A stretch of 64,000 nucleotides of DNA from Clostridium beijerinckii (GCF_018223745.1 NZ_CP073653.1:3310001-3374000); one strand, 5' to 3'. Counted from the stretch's first letter, positions 1 through 10,332 are shown. Numbers and translations: made by a program. The notes: generated from the sequence alone by a model not told the origin.

Positions 1-1976
1 TCTCCTAACATTTCCGAAAGTGATTGAAGTTCCTCAGCATGCTTAGTGAATCTAACCATAGCAGCATCTATCTCTTCTGTTGATGCGCTAACTTCCTCTG
101 ATGCAGCTGCAGTTTCTTGTGATATTGATGAAATATTTTCGATTTCCACTATTACACTTTGTTTACTTCTATTTATATCAATTGCAGATGCTTTTACTTC
201 ATTAACTTTAGCACTCATTACTCCAATTGATTCTATTATCTCGTTAAATATCTCCAGTGTCTTACTTACTGCTAACTCCTGTTCTTTTGCTATATTTTCA
301 GCAGCTATAATAGCCCCCGTTGCTTTATCTGACTTATTTCTTATATTTACAATAATCTCCTTTATTTCTTCAGTAGATACTTTAGATTGTTCTGCAAGTT
401 TTCTTATTTCCTCAGCTACAACAGCAAATCCTTTTCCCGCTTCACCCGCACGAGCTGACTCTATGCTTGCATTTAATGATAAGAGGTTTGTCTGTTCTGT
501 TATTTGAGATATTTTTTCAGATATAGTATCTATTGTTTTAGTATTTTCAGCCATTTCTTGAACTATACCATTAACTTCATCCGTAGCAGTTTTAGTCTTA
601 TCTGATTTTTCTATCAAAGTATCAATCATAGATAATCCTTTTGCTCCTAATTCCTTCGTATTTGCAGAAAGTTTGTCCATTTCATGTGAATTTTCATTAA
701 TTTCATCCAATTTACCTGATAGCTCATTCATTTCTAAAACCCCATGCTGGGCATTTTGTGACTGATTAACCGCACCATGTGAAACGTCTTCTATTGATTT
801 TGAGACTTCCTCTATTGATGCCGTTACCTCTTCCGACATATTTGCTAGGTTTGACGATGTCTCTAATACTATTTTAGATGATGCTGTAACATTTTCTATA
901 AGCTTTGATATATTAGATATCATATCATTAAAGGATTGTGAAAGCTCCATAAATTCATCCTTTGTAGATAAATTTATCGATGCAGTTAAATCTCCCTTTG
1001 AAGCTTTTTCAAATACTTCTTTTAGCTTTTTAATATTTTGTGCTATACCTTTACTTAAGAATAATGATAGCATTATACAAATTATTAATATAACTAAAGA
1101 TATGTATACTGTTGTCGCAAGTATTGAATTGGTATCATTAGTTACTTCCTTCTCATCAAGAGTAGCTACGACCTTCCATCCAGTAGTAGGGTTTGTCCCA
1201 TATACTCCAAATTTCTTTGTATTATTAAATTCATATGTCAAAAATCCTGCATTATTATTTTTTACATCTTGCCAAAATGGCTGCTTAGACGCTACATCTG
1301 TACCAATTAAATCTTTATTCTTATGCGCTATCATATTTTGACCATCTATATCTGAAACAAATATATATCCAGTATTCCCTATTTTCTTAGTTGATATCTT
1401 TTCTGTAATTGCATCTAAAGATACGTTCATTGCACATACCCCAACTAATTTTCCATCCTTTTCTACTGCCTTAGCTATAGATACAACATTTTTTCCAGTC
1501 TGGGCACTTTTGAATGGTAAAGTTATTATAACTTGGTCTTTATGTTCTATTGCTTGTTTATACCAATCCCTATCACTAGCCTTATATCCATCTGGCATTT
1601 TCTCACTAGGATATATTTCAAATTTATCATCTACACTTGCAAAATATGTACTAAAGATATCGTTATCACTTTCCTTGACATCTTTTAACATACTAGTTAT
1701 AGCTAAGTATGATTCATCTTTATCAGAATTAACAAAATTATAATTAGTTGATAATGCTTTAGTCATGCTTACAAACCCACTGAAATAGTTATCAATTCCA
1801 TCATTTAATTCTAAAAGAGTTTGTTGACTTGTAAGTTTCAATTTTTGATTAAGGATGGATTTAGCTTGTTCATTGGCACCAAATCCAAGAATTATCAAAG
1901 GAATTAAGCATATTCCTAATAAACTCATAACAAGCTTGGTTCTAATACTTTTTAGTTTAATTTTCTTTAACTTCAT
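1..1976 (-). CDS. Methyl-accepting chemotaxis protein (C-terminus outside window)
   Basis: Inner-membrane chemoreceptor that signals through CheW/CheA. Read on the minus strand from ATG at 1976, behind an AAGGGG ribosome binding site. An N-terminal membrane helix follows a Lys-rich start, then an extracellular dCache-like sensor (about residues 40-290), a second membrane helix, HAMP, and the MCP signalling coiled coil. The conserved hairpin tip reads [20 protein letters not shown] and is followed by [18 protein letters not shown]. No stop codon is reached before the window edge, so the gene is incomplete here. The ligand is unknown. It is the first of three large receptors in the window. Confidence 0.93.
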   Translation of the reverse strand, partial: MKLKKIKLKSIRTKLVMSLLGICLIPLIILGFGANEQAKSILNQKLKLTSQQTLLELNDGIDNYFSGFVSMTKALSTNYNFVNSDKDESYLAITSMLKDVKESDNDIFSTYFASVDDKFEIYPSEKMPDGYKASDRDWYKQAIEHKDQVIITLPFKSAQTGKNVVSIAKAVEKDGKLVGVCAMNVSLDAITEKISTKKIGNTGYIFVSDIDGQNMIAHKNKDLIGTDVASKQPFWQDVKNNNAGFLTYEFNNTKKFGVYGTNPTTGWKVVATLDEKEVTNDTNSILATTVYISLVILIICIMLSLFLSKGIAQNIKKLKEVFEKASKGDLTASINLSTKDEFMELSQSFNDMISNISKLIENVTASSKIVLETSSNLANMSEEVTASIEEVSKSIEDVSHGAVNQSQNAQHGVLEMNELSGKLDEINENSHEMDKLSANTKELGAKGLSMIDTLIEKSDKTKTATDEVNGIVQEMAENTKTIDTISEKISQITEQTNLLSLNASIESARAGEAGKGFAVVAEEIRKLAEQSKVSTEEIKEIIVNIRNKSDKATGAIIAAENIAKEQELAVSKTLEIFNEIIESIGVMSAKVNEVKASAIDINRSKQSVIVEIENISSISQETAAASEEVSASTEEIDAAMVRFTKHAEELQSLSEMLG

Positions 1977-2613
1977 TATTATTTCCCCTTTATCGTAAGT
2001 ATATTAAATATTTATAAGTAATTATTTTGCAAAATTTTATTGTAAAGTAGAATTCTTGTATCATAAAAACAAAAAAGTCTCATTTCATAAAACAAGACTT
2101 TATTATAACTTTAATTATATTAACTTTTACCATGATTTAATCACATTACCATTATATATGTGATGTCTTTTACTGTCAATACTTATTATTTTTATCGAAA
2201 ATTGTTATATTCGACAATACTGACTTGTCGATAAAAGGTTTGCTGTAAATTACCAAGTGTTTTTTAATATATATATGTTGTAATTCACAATTAGGGCTAA
2301 AACTCTTGCAATATTTTTAGAGTTATAATGAAGAATTATTTTTGCAATATATATTAAAAAAGTTTAATTTATTAAAGTTTCTCTTAAAACTATTAGGCAA
2401 TACAAAACAAATAATTTTATAAAAGAATGGACTATATCGTTTAAAACCTATATAATATGAGATTCAAGCATTAAATCCGAGAAATAAATCTCTTACATAA
2501 ACTCTCAGCAATTTAATATACTATAATTAGTGTATTTTCTGTTAGTCTATCAAATTTCACATAAAGCATTAATTATATGCTTTTACATAAATATTAAATA
2601 AGGAGGATTATAT
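1977..2613. other. Divergent intergenic region with two hairpins
   Basis: 637 bases between the chemoreceptor (minus) and the Na+/H+ antiporter (plus), with no credible ORF. TTTATCGA (2191-2198) pairs with TCGATAAA (2228-2235), enclosing a second ATTGT/ACAAT stem. AAAGTCT (2074-2080) pairs with AGACTTT (2095-2101); read on the minus strand it is followed by a T-rich run, so it could be a terminator or attenuator in the chemoreceptor leader. Function is not known. Confidence 0.4.
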
Positions 2614-4632
2614 ATGTTTACTTATATCTTAATATTATTAATTTGCATTTTACTATCAACTATAATAAGTAGATTTATACCTTCCTTATCAGTTCCTATT
2701 GTACAAATTGCAATTGGATCACTAATCGCAATAATACACTCAGAATTTAGCATTGAGCTAGATCCTCATACATTTTTAGTAATGTTTATTGCTCCCCTTC
2801 TTTTCCGTGATGGAAAAAATGCAGATAAAAGATCTCTATGGAAACAGAGGAGAAATATACTTTTAATGGCACTAGCTTTAGTTATCGCAACAGTAATATT
2901 AGTTGGATTCATTATAAATAAGTTAATTCCATCTATTTCGTTGCCTTCAGCTTTTGCACTTGCAGCTGCTTTATCTCCAACTGATTATGTTGCGGTTAGC
3001 GTACTTTCAAAAAAAATCTCACTTCCAAGGAAAGTGCTTCATCTTATCGAAGGCGAAGGACTTATGAATGACGCATCAGGCCTTGTATCTTTTAAATTTG
3101 CATTAGCTGCAGCACTAACTGGAACATTCTCATTATTCGATGCAACTATGAGTTTTTTCATAGTATCTATAGGGGGAATAATTGCAGGATTCGTTTTAGA
3201 GAATATTCTAATTAAATTTGAATTTTGGATAAGAAGTCTTGGAATGGAGGATATTACAGTTGAAATACTACTTCAAATTCTAACACCATTTATAATATAT
3301 CTTGTATCAGAGGAAGTATTTAAAGTCTCAGGTATATTAGCTGTGGTTGTAGCTGGAATGGTATACTCACTATCATCTAAAAGGTTAAAATTTAAAAATG
3401 CTAAGCTAAATGCAGTCTCAGAAAATACTTGGTCAGTTTTAGCCTACGTTCTAAATGGTCTTATATTTATAATAGTTGGATTACAGCTACCAAATATAAT
3501 TAAAATCGCTTTTTATGAAGCCACAATAAATAATTTTCAAGCTATTATTGATGTTTTATTAATCACACTAGCCTTATTTACACTTAGATATTTATGGGTT
3601 CTATTTATGTATAAGTTTGGAGATAGCTCCTGCAAGACAGAGGAAAAAAATGTTAAGTTTCACGCTGCGCTCCTTACTTCTTTATCAGGAGTAAGAGGAG
3701 CTGTCACATTAGCCACAGTTCTTTCGATTCCTTTAACATTAGAAAATGGGGACCCTTTTCCTGAGAGAACATTAATTTTATTTTTGTCCGTTGGGGTAAT
3801 TCTAACTACACTTCTTATTACAACTTTCATATTACCGATATTTGCTAATAAAAGTATCTCTAAAGAAACCAATTATTTAGAGATACTGAATAAAGCGCAG
3901 ATAAAAGTTTGGGCTAACACTATAAATAAATTAAAATTAGAAATTGATAATAAAAAGTACATTAATATGATTATAAGCGAGTATAAATATCGTATTCATC
4001 AATTAAAACGTGGAAATTCTTATTATAAAAACTGGAACAGAAGCAGCAAAGAGGAAAAGAAATGGATGCTTATATGTTTTAAAAAAGAAATTGAAAATAC
4101 AAAAAAGATGTTACAAGAAAATAAGATAGATGAATCAACTGCATATTTTTATGAAAAATCAGTTAGAAATAAAATCAAGTTAATGTCCTCAGTTGAAAGC
4201 TTTTCCTTGATATTCAAAGAAGCTTTAGCACGCATTACTTCCTTAATTTTTAATATAAAAAAATTTAGATATCTATTAAGAGGAATTGAAAATCAAAAAC
4301 GAAATGAGCAAGAATTAAAAGACTTGGCCATGAAAGAACTTTATTCTACTAATGCAAAATACTTAATTCAATATGTTAAATCTATTGTTACTCCTGAAAA
4401 TGAAGAAACATTAAAGAAAGTAATTTTATATTATCAAGGTGTCTATTGGGTTGCAAGCAAACCAATCTTAGAAAAAGCTAGCAAGTATGAAAAGAAAAAA
4501 ATTGAAATTAAAGCAATGCAATTAGAAAGAAATACTATACAATCTTTATTTGAAGATGGAGATATAACTTGGAATATAGCATCTGAACTAAGAAAGAATC
4601 TAAATTATATAGAAAGTGATGTTTTAAGATAA
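2614..4632 (+). CDS. CPA1-family Na+/H+ antiporter with long cytoplasmic tail
   Basis: Membrane antiporter exchanging cytoplasmic Na+ (or K+) for H+, for pH and salt homeostasis. 672 aa: about residues 1-420 are 11-13 hydrophobic segments. Family motifs are visible at SPTD (121-124) and EGEGLMND (about 146-153), which contain the ion-binding Asp residues. Residues about 430-672 form a charged, helical cytoplasmic domain, as in the longer NhaP/YvgP-type proteins. The start is supported by AAGGAGG 8 bases upstream. It is a single gene followed by a hairpin terminator and then an IS4 insertion. Ion specificity cannot be read from the sequence. Confidence 0.88.
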   Translation: MFTYILILLICILLSTIISRFIPSLSVPIVQIAIGSLIAIIHSEFSIELDPHTFLVMFIAPLLFRDGKNADKRSLWKQRRNILLMALALVIATVILVGFIINKLIPSISLPSAFALAAALSPTDYVAVSVLSKKISLPRKVLHLIEGEGLMNDASGLVSFKFALAAALTGTFSLFDATMSFFIVSIGGIIAGFVLENILIKFEFWIRSLGMEDITVEILLQILTPFIIYLVSEEVFKVSGILAVVVAGMVYSLSSKRLKFKNAKLNAVSENTWSVLAYVLNGLIFIIVGLQLPNIIKIAFYEATINNFQAIIDVLLITLALFTLRYLWVLFMYKFGDSSCKTEEKNVKFHAALLTSLSGVRGAVTLATVLSIPLTLENGDPFPERTLILFLSVGVILTTLLITTFILPIFANKSISKETNYLEILNKAQIKVWANTINKLKLEIDNKKYINMIISEYKYRIHQLKRGNSYYKNWNRSSKEEKKWMLICFKKEIENTKKMLQENKIDESTAYFYEKSVRNKIKLMSSVESFSLIFKEALARITSLIFNIKKFRYLLRGIENQKRNEQELKDLAMKELYSTNAKYLIQYVKSIVTPENEETLKKVILYYQGVYWVASKPILEKASKYEKKKIEIKAMQLERNTIQSLFEDGDITWNIASELRKNLNYIESDVLR

Positions 4633-4665
4633 TAGGCTTTTATTTTTATAGGCCTATTTTTTATT
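4631..4665 (+). terminator. Terminator of the antiporter gene
   Basis: AATAGGC (4631-4637) pairs with GCCTATT (4652-4658), followed by a T-rich run. It starts inside the antiporter stop codon. Confidence 0.6.
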
Positions 4666-4670
4666 TTCTA

Positions 4671-4679
4671 GTAATTTAT
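4671..4679. repeat. Left copy of the 9-bp target duplication
   Basis: GTAATTTAT lies directly outside the left end of the IS4-family element and is repeated exactly at 5940-5948, directly outside the right end. This fits a target-site duplication made on insertion. Confidence 0.8.
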
Positions 4680-4700
4680 CACAAGTGTTGATTAACCAAA
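4680..4700 (+). repeat. Left terminal inverted repeat of the IS
   Basis: 21 bp, matching the reverse complement of 5919-5939 except at two positions near the outer end; the inner 16 bases are identical. Confidence 0.88.
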
Positions 4701-4708
4701 TTTTTACT

Positions 4709-5830
4709 TTAAATTATTAACTTATTTTTGATATTTTTCAAAAATAAGTTAATAGATATATAGACTTCGACCTTAAGACTTTTTTTAAGCAATTTTCTTA
4801 CAAATTGAATTAGTGATAATTTAACATATTTTAAATTTTTAGTCGTTTCAACATAAGTAAATTGAAGCAAAACATAAGCTATCAATGATATGAAAAGTTG
4901 ATTATAGACAGCATTTTCAGTTGTTCCAAATATTCTTTTTACATTCAAGTTTTGTTTTATAAATTTAAAGAAGGTTTCAATTTTCCAACGTTCCTTGTAT
5001 ATTTCTGCTATTTTTTCTGGAGTAATGTTCATTAGGTCAGTGCACACTTTTACTGATTTACCATAATAATCAGTAAATTCAACTACTCTAAATCTATTTT
5101 GAGTTTTTTTAGTCTCTTTTCCTAAATAACATGTAACATCTCGAATTACAGAAGAATTTTCTACTACTCCTAAACTTCTCAATTTCTTTGGTTTTGAAAG
5201 TATTGTATTATTTTTTATTCTTATAACAAAAGATTGTTTTATTTCTTTAAACATATCAAATCTCTCATGATTTTCATAAGCCCTATCTTCAACTAAAATA
5301 GAGTGTACATCTATTAAACCTTCACCTATCGGTCCATCATGCTTTTTAGCAATAGTTTCAATAACTTTTTGTGGTGTAAAGTCATTAATATTTAAAGATA
5401 TATGAAGTTTTATTCCAGATTTCTTCCCATTAAATTTTGCCCATTTAAGACGGTTTTCACCTACGGTCACGGTAGTTGAATCAATTGCTATTAATTGTTT
5501 TGGCAAATTTAGAATTCTTCGCATTCTACGATTACATTTAGAAACAATAATCTCAAATAAAGTTTTAGAAATTTTGTAATCTACCTTAGAGGCTTTTTTA
5601 GAAATAGTTGAATAATCAACTGGTGTTAGCCCTACTGATTCCATATGCTCAACGCCATCCCTATAACTCTTATATTCATTCGTAGCTGCTGCAATAAAGA
5701 ATTTTATTAAATCATATAATGTGAATTTTCTTGCAGTATCAACATATTCTAAAATTTTACTAAATTTTTCAACTTCCTTTTCACTTAAAAATGTTTGAAA
5801 TATATCAAATATAGTGGTAGTATTTTTCAT
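4709..5830 (-). CDS. IS4-family DDE transposase
   Basis: Catalyses cut-and-paste transposition of the surrounding IS. 373 aa from ATG 5830, chosen over an upstream in-frame start because AAGGAG lies 9 bases before it. The catalytic triad is visible: Asp in IAIDSTTV (about 117), Asp in LVEDRAY (about 182) and Glu about 285. The last lies in the IS4 signature Y-(2)-R-(3)-E-(6)-K, seen as YKERWKIETFFKFIK. The Lys-rich C-terminus is typical. There is no frameshift or internal stop. Confidence 0.93.
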   Translation of the reverse strand: MKNTTTIFDIFQTFLSEKEVEKFSKILEYVDTARKFTLYDLIKFFIAAATNEYKSYRDGVEHMESVGLTPVDYSTISKKASKVDYKISKTLFEIIVSKCNRRMRRILNLPKQLIAIDSTTVTVGENRLKWAKFNGKKSGIKLHISLNINDFTPQKVIETIAKKHDGPIGEGLIDVHSILVEDRAYENHERFDMFKEIKQSFVIRIKNNTILSKPKKLRSLGVVENSSVIRDVTCYLGKETKKTQNRFRVVEFTDYYGKSVKVCTDLMNITPEKIAEIYKERWKIETFFKFIKQNLNVKRIFGTTENAVYNQLFISLIAYVLLQFTYVETTKNLKYVKLSLIQFVRKLLKKSLKVEVYISINLFLKNIKNKLII

Positions 5831-5918
5831 GAGGGCATTCTCCTTAAGTATTATTTTGGTTCGCACTTTAATATTACTACAGAATGACCTCATTTTTTAT
5901 ATATTTTCACTTCTATTT

Positions 5919-5939
5919 TTTGGTTAATCAACACATATG
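5919..5939 (-). repeat. Right terminal inverted repeat of the IS
   Basis: Partner of 4680-4700. The outermost base abuts the second GTAATTTAT at 5940-5948. Confidence 0.88.
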
Positions 5940-5948
5940 GTAATTTAT
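5940..5948. repeat. Right copy of the 9-bp target duplication
   Basis: GTAATTTAT, identical to 4671-4679. Confidence 0.8.
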
Positions 5949-6154
5949 ATTCAAGTTAAATCTGTGGATAAGTTATGGGAGATACTAATTCTGAAAGTTG
6001 CTACTCCACAGCCACCTAAGATTTTTTATGTTATTTTGCATTTATTGTCTCACTTATAATCCTAAAAAATGCTTTCCATATAGTATAAATTTTTCATTGA
6101 GAGATAATCTAATATTAAATATTATAACTTGACAAGTATGCACGGAGGATTAAA

Positions 6155-7207
6155 ATGAAGATATTAGAAAAGTTACTATCTCTTACTTTCATATCTATAT
6201 TTTTATTATATAGTATTAGCAAAACTTCATATGCCAGCCCGGATATTAGTTCTCAAACTCCACTTAAAGTAGGTGTATTCTTAAATAGTTTTAATGATCT
6301 ATTTATTTCTAATGTAAAGAAAAACTTAGAGGATATTCAAAAACAAAATGAAAATAAAGTTCAATTTACTTTTTTTAATGCAAATGGAAACCAAGTTGTT
6401 CAAAATGAAGATGTTGACAAAGCACTCAATGATAACTTTAATCTTCTTGTATTAAATCCAGTCAGCACCAATATGGATCAGCTTCAAGATACTCTCAATA
6501 AAATAGCACAAAAGGATATTCCATTAATTTTATACTATGGCAAAACTAAACCAATAATAAATTTCATAAAAAATTATCATAATTCTGTTGTTATTGATAC
6601 AGATGTTGATCAGTCTGGAATTATTCAAGGCAAAATCATAGTAGATACATGGAATGCTAATAAAGAAAAATTAGATAAAAATAAAGATAATATAATTCAA
6701 TATATCATGTTAAAGGGCCCATCTAATAGTCCGGAAACAATTGAAAGAACTAAATATTCTATATTAACAATTAATGAAGCAGGAATAAAAACTCAAGAGC
6801 TTTTATCAATACCCTGCAATTGGGAAGAGGAATGTGGTAGAACTTCAATGGAATCAACTTTATTAACACTTGATGGTAAAATTGAAGCAATAATTTCTAA
6901 TAATGACGCCATGGCAATAGGTGCCATTAAAACACTCCAAAAATATGGTTATAATAAAGGTTATAACTCAAGAAACATTCCGATTGTTGGTATTGATGGT
7001 TTGCCAAAAGCTCAAGAATTAATTAATCAAGGAATTATGACAGGTACTGTTGTACAAGATTCACAAGCTCATGCCAATGCAATTTACACAATAGGAATGA
7101 ATCTAATTTCTGGCAACAATCCTCTTAATGGTACCAATTATAAATTTGATGAAAGTGGAGTTACAATTAACATCCCTTATCAGGAATATAAACCACAAAA
7201 GCAGTAG
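6155..7207 (+). CDS. Galactose-type periplasmic sugar-binding protein, orphan
   Basis: Secreted substrate-binding protein of the MglB/RbsB type I fold. 350 aa with a signal peptide (about 1-27, ending near SYASPD) but no lipobox Cys. The mature protein has two Rossmann-like lobes: PLKVGVFLNSFND at the start, a hinge region near VVIDTDVDQSG, and SNNDAMAIGAIKTLQKYGY then IPIVGIDGLPKA in the second lobe, all typical of the glucose/galactose-binding group. GGAGG precedes the ATG. No ABC permease or ATPase gene is adjacent, so it may feed a distant transporter or present sugar to a sensor or chemoreceptor; that role is inferred. Confidence 0.85.
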   Translation: MKILEKLLSLTFISIFLLYSISKTSYASPDISSQTPLKVGVFLNSFNDLFISNVKKNLEDIQKQNENKVQFTFFNANGNQVVQNEDVDKALNDNFNLLVLNPVSTNMDQLQDTLNKIAQKDIPLILYYGKTKPIINFIKNYHNSVVIDTDVDQSGIIQGKIIVDTWNANKEKLDKNKDNIIQYIMLKGPSNSPETIERTKYSILTINEAGIKTQELLSIPCNWEEECGRTSMESTLLTLDGKIEAIISNNDAMAIGAIKTLQKYGYNKGYNSRNIPIVGIDGLPKAQELINQGIMTGTVVQDSQAHANAIYTIGMNLISGNNPLNGTNYKFDESGVTINIPYQEYKPQKQ

Positions 7208-7229
7208 CTGAATCACCTAGCTACTGCTT
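7199..7229 (+). terminator. Hairpin terminator of the sugar-binding protein gene
   Basis: AAGCAGTAGCT (7199-7209) pairs perfectly with AGCTACTGCTT (7219-7229). The stop codon lies in the left arm. The following run is AT-rich but not a clean T-tract. Confidence 0.65.
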
Positions 7230-7482
7230 ATAAAATTATTCCCTAGTTTTTTCTTCCATCAATTCTATAATTGAAGCACATAATAAACAAAAAAATACTA
7301 AATATAAATTCTATTTTATACAAAGTAACTCTAAGCCCGCATTCTGAGTGCATATTCTTTAGAATATGTATTCTGAACCATGTTTGTTAAGGTATTAAGA
7401 ATTGCATACAGTTTAAATTTTTGTTTTACAAAATCATTATATATAATATATCTTTAGATTTGAAACTATCTTTTTATGTATC

Positions 7483-8211
7483 TTATCCTTGGAATTCGCC
7501 ATTTAAAAACTGCCCTTGCTTTTTTGTTCCATTTATCAAAATCAATGTGCCTGTCCCATCTTCTCTACCATGTTTAAATTCCCCTTCATATTTATTACCA
7601 TTGGCATAAACTAATGTTCCTATTCCATTCATTTCTCCAGCCTTACACTCACCTTCGTACTTTGCACCATTTGCGTAATTAAATATACCTCTTCCTTCTA
7701 TTTTATCATTTACAAATTCACCTTTATAGATATTGCCAGTAGAATAAGTTAGTTCCCCATTGCCTTCCATTTTTCCATTTTTAAATTCACCTACATACAC
7801 ATCACCATCTGTATATGCATATGTACCGCTTCCTTCCATTAATCCATTCTTGTATGAGCCTTCATATCTATCGCCATTAGGACTAGAATATATCCCTTTA
7901 CCTTCCATTTCATCATTTGCAAACTCGCCTGTATATTTACAACCATTGGAATAAGTTAATGTACCTTTTCCTTCTCTTTTATTATTTTTAAATTCACCCA
8001 CATATACATCACCATTTGCATAAGTATATGTTCCTACTCCGTCCTTCTTCTCACTCTTTATCTGTCCAACATATTTATCCCCATTAGAATAATCAATAAT
8101 CTTTTCTTTATTAGAATCACATGAAATAAGTAAACCTGAACCAAGTACAAGCAAAATTCCACTTATTATAATGGAAGAATAATTTCTTTTACTAAAAACA
8201 CCACTTTTCAT
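7483..8211 (-). CDS. MORN-repeat lipoprotein
   Basis: 242 aa from ATG 8211, which has AAGGAG 7 bases upstream; an ATG 12 codons earlier has no such site. A basic N-terminus and hydrophobic helix end in a lipobox-like LLISC, so the protein is probably lipid-anchored at the cell surface. The rest is eight full MORN repeats of 23 residues (consensus NGxxYxGEFKNGxxEGxGTxxYx) plus a partial ninth. MORN repeats form an extended beta-sheet scaffold and sometimes bind lipid or protein. No enzymatic domain is fused, and the specific function is unknown. Confidence 0.85.
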   Translation of the reverse strand: MKSGVFSKRNYSSIIISGILLVLGSGLLISCDSNKEKIIDYSNGDKYVGQIKSEKKDGVGTYTYANGDVYVGEFKNNKREGKGTLTYSNGCKYTGEFANDEMEGKGIYSSPNGDRYEGSYKNGLMEGSGTYAYTDGDVYVGEFKNGKMEGNGELTYSTGNIYKGEFVNDKIEGRGIFNYANGAKYEGECKAGEMNGIGTLVYANGNKYEGEFKHGREDGTGTLILINGTKKQGQFLNGEFQG

Positions 8212-8736
8212 TTTATTACTCCTTTTTTCAATAACTGTCATTTTCATTTTCCATATTTTTTACATTAATAGTATTATAACATACCATGCTGACATTTTAT
8301 GCTCTAACTTAAATGTCTATATTACATTTAAGTTTCTGTGCTAATATCCATAGATTATGCATTAACTAGCTCTTTTAATAGATCTCCATGTATCTCCATG
8401 ATTTTCAAATATACACTGCATAAAAATATTGGAACTAAATTTCACCAAAAATATATATTCTTTTGGCACAATATAACATATTTCTCAATCCTTTCTTGAT
8501 TGAAAATTTTATTATTGGTATAATAAGGCATTATCAAAAAATAACTAGTCAACCGTTCTGTCTATTTGTACTTGTTATTCTATTTCATATGTTTAAAACT
8601 AATTTTTTGAAAATAGAATAACTTTATATTTGCTCAATATATCTAAAAAGCCATATCATGAATATATATAAAAAAACATGCTTAAAAATACAAGTTATGT
8701 GTATTGAATATTTTTTTACATTATGGAGGTAATAAA
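8212..8736. other. Divergent intergenic region
   Basis: 525 bases between the MORN gene (minus) and the NHL gene (plus). No supported ORF. One inverted repeat is visible: GTTATTCTATTT (8574-8585) with AAATAGAATAAC (8611-8622). Promoters for both genes presumably lie here, but none is clear enough to name. Confidence 0.4.
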
Positions 8737-10332
8737 ATGACATATATAGCTATTCTTTTGGTTATATTAAAATCTCACCCAGTGCTGAGTATTTGGGGAT
8801 GTATTCTTTTTGGTATCATTAGTCAGTTTGCTTTCCCCAAAAAAGCCAGATTCTATTTAGCAAAATTTTCTATAATCTTTTTTGTGATTATTATTGCTAA
8901 TATCTTTGTAGGACATTTTTTAACTAATATTATTATTGACAATTTTGGTGAAAAAGGAGAAGCTATGATTTTAGATAATTCGCCAACATCAGACCAATAT
9001 AATAATGAAAGAGTCTATCGGTATAATGTTATGATTAAACCAGAGAATGATGGCAATGCTATTTCAACTTACTTTTTATCATCAGATTTTAATATTGTTC
9101 ATAACGATTCACTTAATAGATACTCATATCCTTCAACTGGAGTCAAGTTTAATGTAAAGTATATAAAAGCTTATCCAAAAGCTTTTGTTCTTATAGCCAA
9201 TGATGATAGTGAATATGGCAGACAACTTCAGATCAATAAGTATTCATCAGAAAAATCTAATATAGAGAACCAACTAAAGATGGATCCTGAAAACTCTAAT
9301 CTTAAAGAAAAACTTAAAGAATTGGACAATAAAATTCAATCTATTATTGATAGCAATAGTGGTAATACTAGTGAAAACGCAACAAAGCTTCAGCTTAATA
9401 ATTATTTATTAGAAAGATCTAATATAGAAGATCAATTAAAACTGGATCCTGAAAACTCTACTCTCAAGAAAAAGCTTGAAGAGTTAAATATAAAAATTCT
9501 TTCTATTAATAACAGTAATTTTGCTGGAGAATTAGTCGCTATATTTGGCGGAAAAGGTACAGATTCTGGAAAATTAAATGACGCAAGATATATTACAGTA
9601 GATTCTGATAATAATGTTTGGATAGCAGATTACACTGATGGGAGGATTCAGCAGTTTAATAACTCTGGTGAATTCATTAAGATGATTCAAATAAATGGAG
9701 ATAAAAATGATTCCAAACTAATTAAAGGACTATCTGCAGATATGAACGGAAATTTATACGTCTCTTCTGGCAGCACGATTCAAAAATACAAAACAGCTGA
9801 CGGTAGTTTATCCGCAACTTTTAAGGGAAATGATTATTATGGCCCTTTAGCAGTTGATAAGGATAATAATATATATTTGCTAACTTCTTCAGCAACAGAA
9901 AACACATTATTTAAGCTAAACTCTGATGGAGCAATACTTGCTCGTTTTAATAATATTATAAAGAAAGCTAATAAAGATGATCCAGGTATGAATGCTGACT
10001 TGGCATTAGATGGCTCTGGTAATATCTATATCTTTAGTGAATATAGCAAAAAGATATATGTATATAATTCTAATGGAGATTTCATTAAATATTTAGATTT
10101 AAAACTTAATAATGAAGATACCAACATTGAGACAATTTATATAGATAATAGCGATAATTTATATGTAAAAAGTTTTAATAGAAATTATAAATTTGACCTT
10201 AATGGCAATTTACTTAACATTTTACCTGATAAAAATTACTATAGTACTAGTGTGGATTCAAACAACAATATTTATATGTCAGATAATGATGATATATTTG
10301 AATATAATCTAAATAATCCTGCGCAGGAATAA
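8737..10332 (+). CDS. Membrane-anchored NHL-repeat (beta-propeller) protein
   Basis: 531 aa from ATG 8737 (TGGAGGT 7 bases upstream; an ATG 11 codons earlier has no site). Two N-terminal hydrophobic segments (about 1-60) anchor it. An extracellular stretch resembling DUF3592 follows (about 70-160). Then comes a charged coiled-coil block in which about 45 residues are tandemly duplicated: SNIENQLKMDPENSNLKEKL and SNIEDQLKLDPENSTLKKKL. The C-terminal half carries NHL-like blades such as ITVDSDNNVWIADYTDG and LAVDKDNNIYLL. NHL propellers usually bind proteins or ligands. No catalytic residues were recognised. Confidence 0.75.
   Translation: MTYIAILLVILKSHPVLSIWGCILFGIISQFAFPKKARFYLAKFSIIFFVIIIANIFVGHFLTNIIIDNFGEKGEAMILDNSPTSDQYNNERVYRYNVMIKPENDGNAISTYFLSSDFNIVHNDSLNRYSYPSTGVKFNVKYIKAYPKAFVLIANDDSEYGRQLQINKYSSEKSNIENQLKMDPENSNLKEKLKELDNKIQSIIDSNSGNTSENATKLQLNNYLLERSNIEDQLKLDPENSTLKKKLEELNIKILSINNSNFAGELVAIFGGKGTDSGKLNDARYITVDSDNNVWIADYTDGRIQQFNNSGEFIKMIQINGDKNDSKLIKGLSADMNGNLYVSSGSTIQKYKTADGSLSATFKGNDYYGPLAVDKDNNIYLLTSSATENTLFKLNSDGAILARFNNIIKKANKDDPGMNADLALDGSGNIYIFSEYSKKIYVYNSNGDFIKYLDLKLNNEDTNIETIYIDNSDNLYVKSFNRNYKFDLNGNLLNILPDKNYYSTSVDSNNNIYMSDNDDIFEYNLNNPAQE

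Larger units (their letters stand above)
4680..5939 (-). mobile_element. Complete IS4-family insertion sequence, 1260 bp
   Basis: The element is bounded by 21-bp terminal inverted repeats. The left end reads CACAAGTGTTGATTAACC and the right end, on the minus strand, CATATGTGTTGATTAACC; the 21-bp arms differ at two positions. A 9-bp duplication GTAATTTAT flanks it. It holds a single uninterrupted transposase gene on the minus strand. It inserted just downstream of the antiporter terminator without breaking a gene. Intact ends, intact reading frame and an exact duplication suggest a recent, possibly still mobile copy. Confidence 0.9.

Noticed and set aside
46..507. Plus-strand ORF opposite the first chemoreceptor
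   Set aside because: Shadow frame of the conserved MCP coiled coil on the minus strand; similar shadows occur opposite the other two receptors.
7351..7368. Palindrome CATATTCTTTAGAATATG as another activator site
   Set aside because: Its half-site spacing differs from TTCTAA-N4-TTAGAA, and it is far from any -24/-12 promoter.
8458..8480. TTTTGGCACAATATAACA as a fourth sigma-54 promoter on the plus strand
   Set aside because: The -24 element fits, but there is no TTGC at the required -12 spacing.
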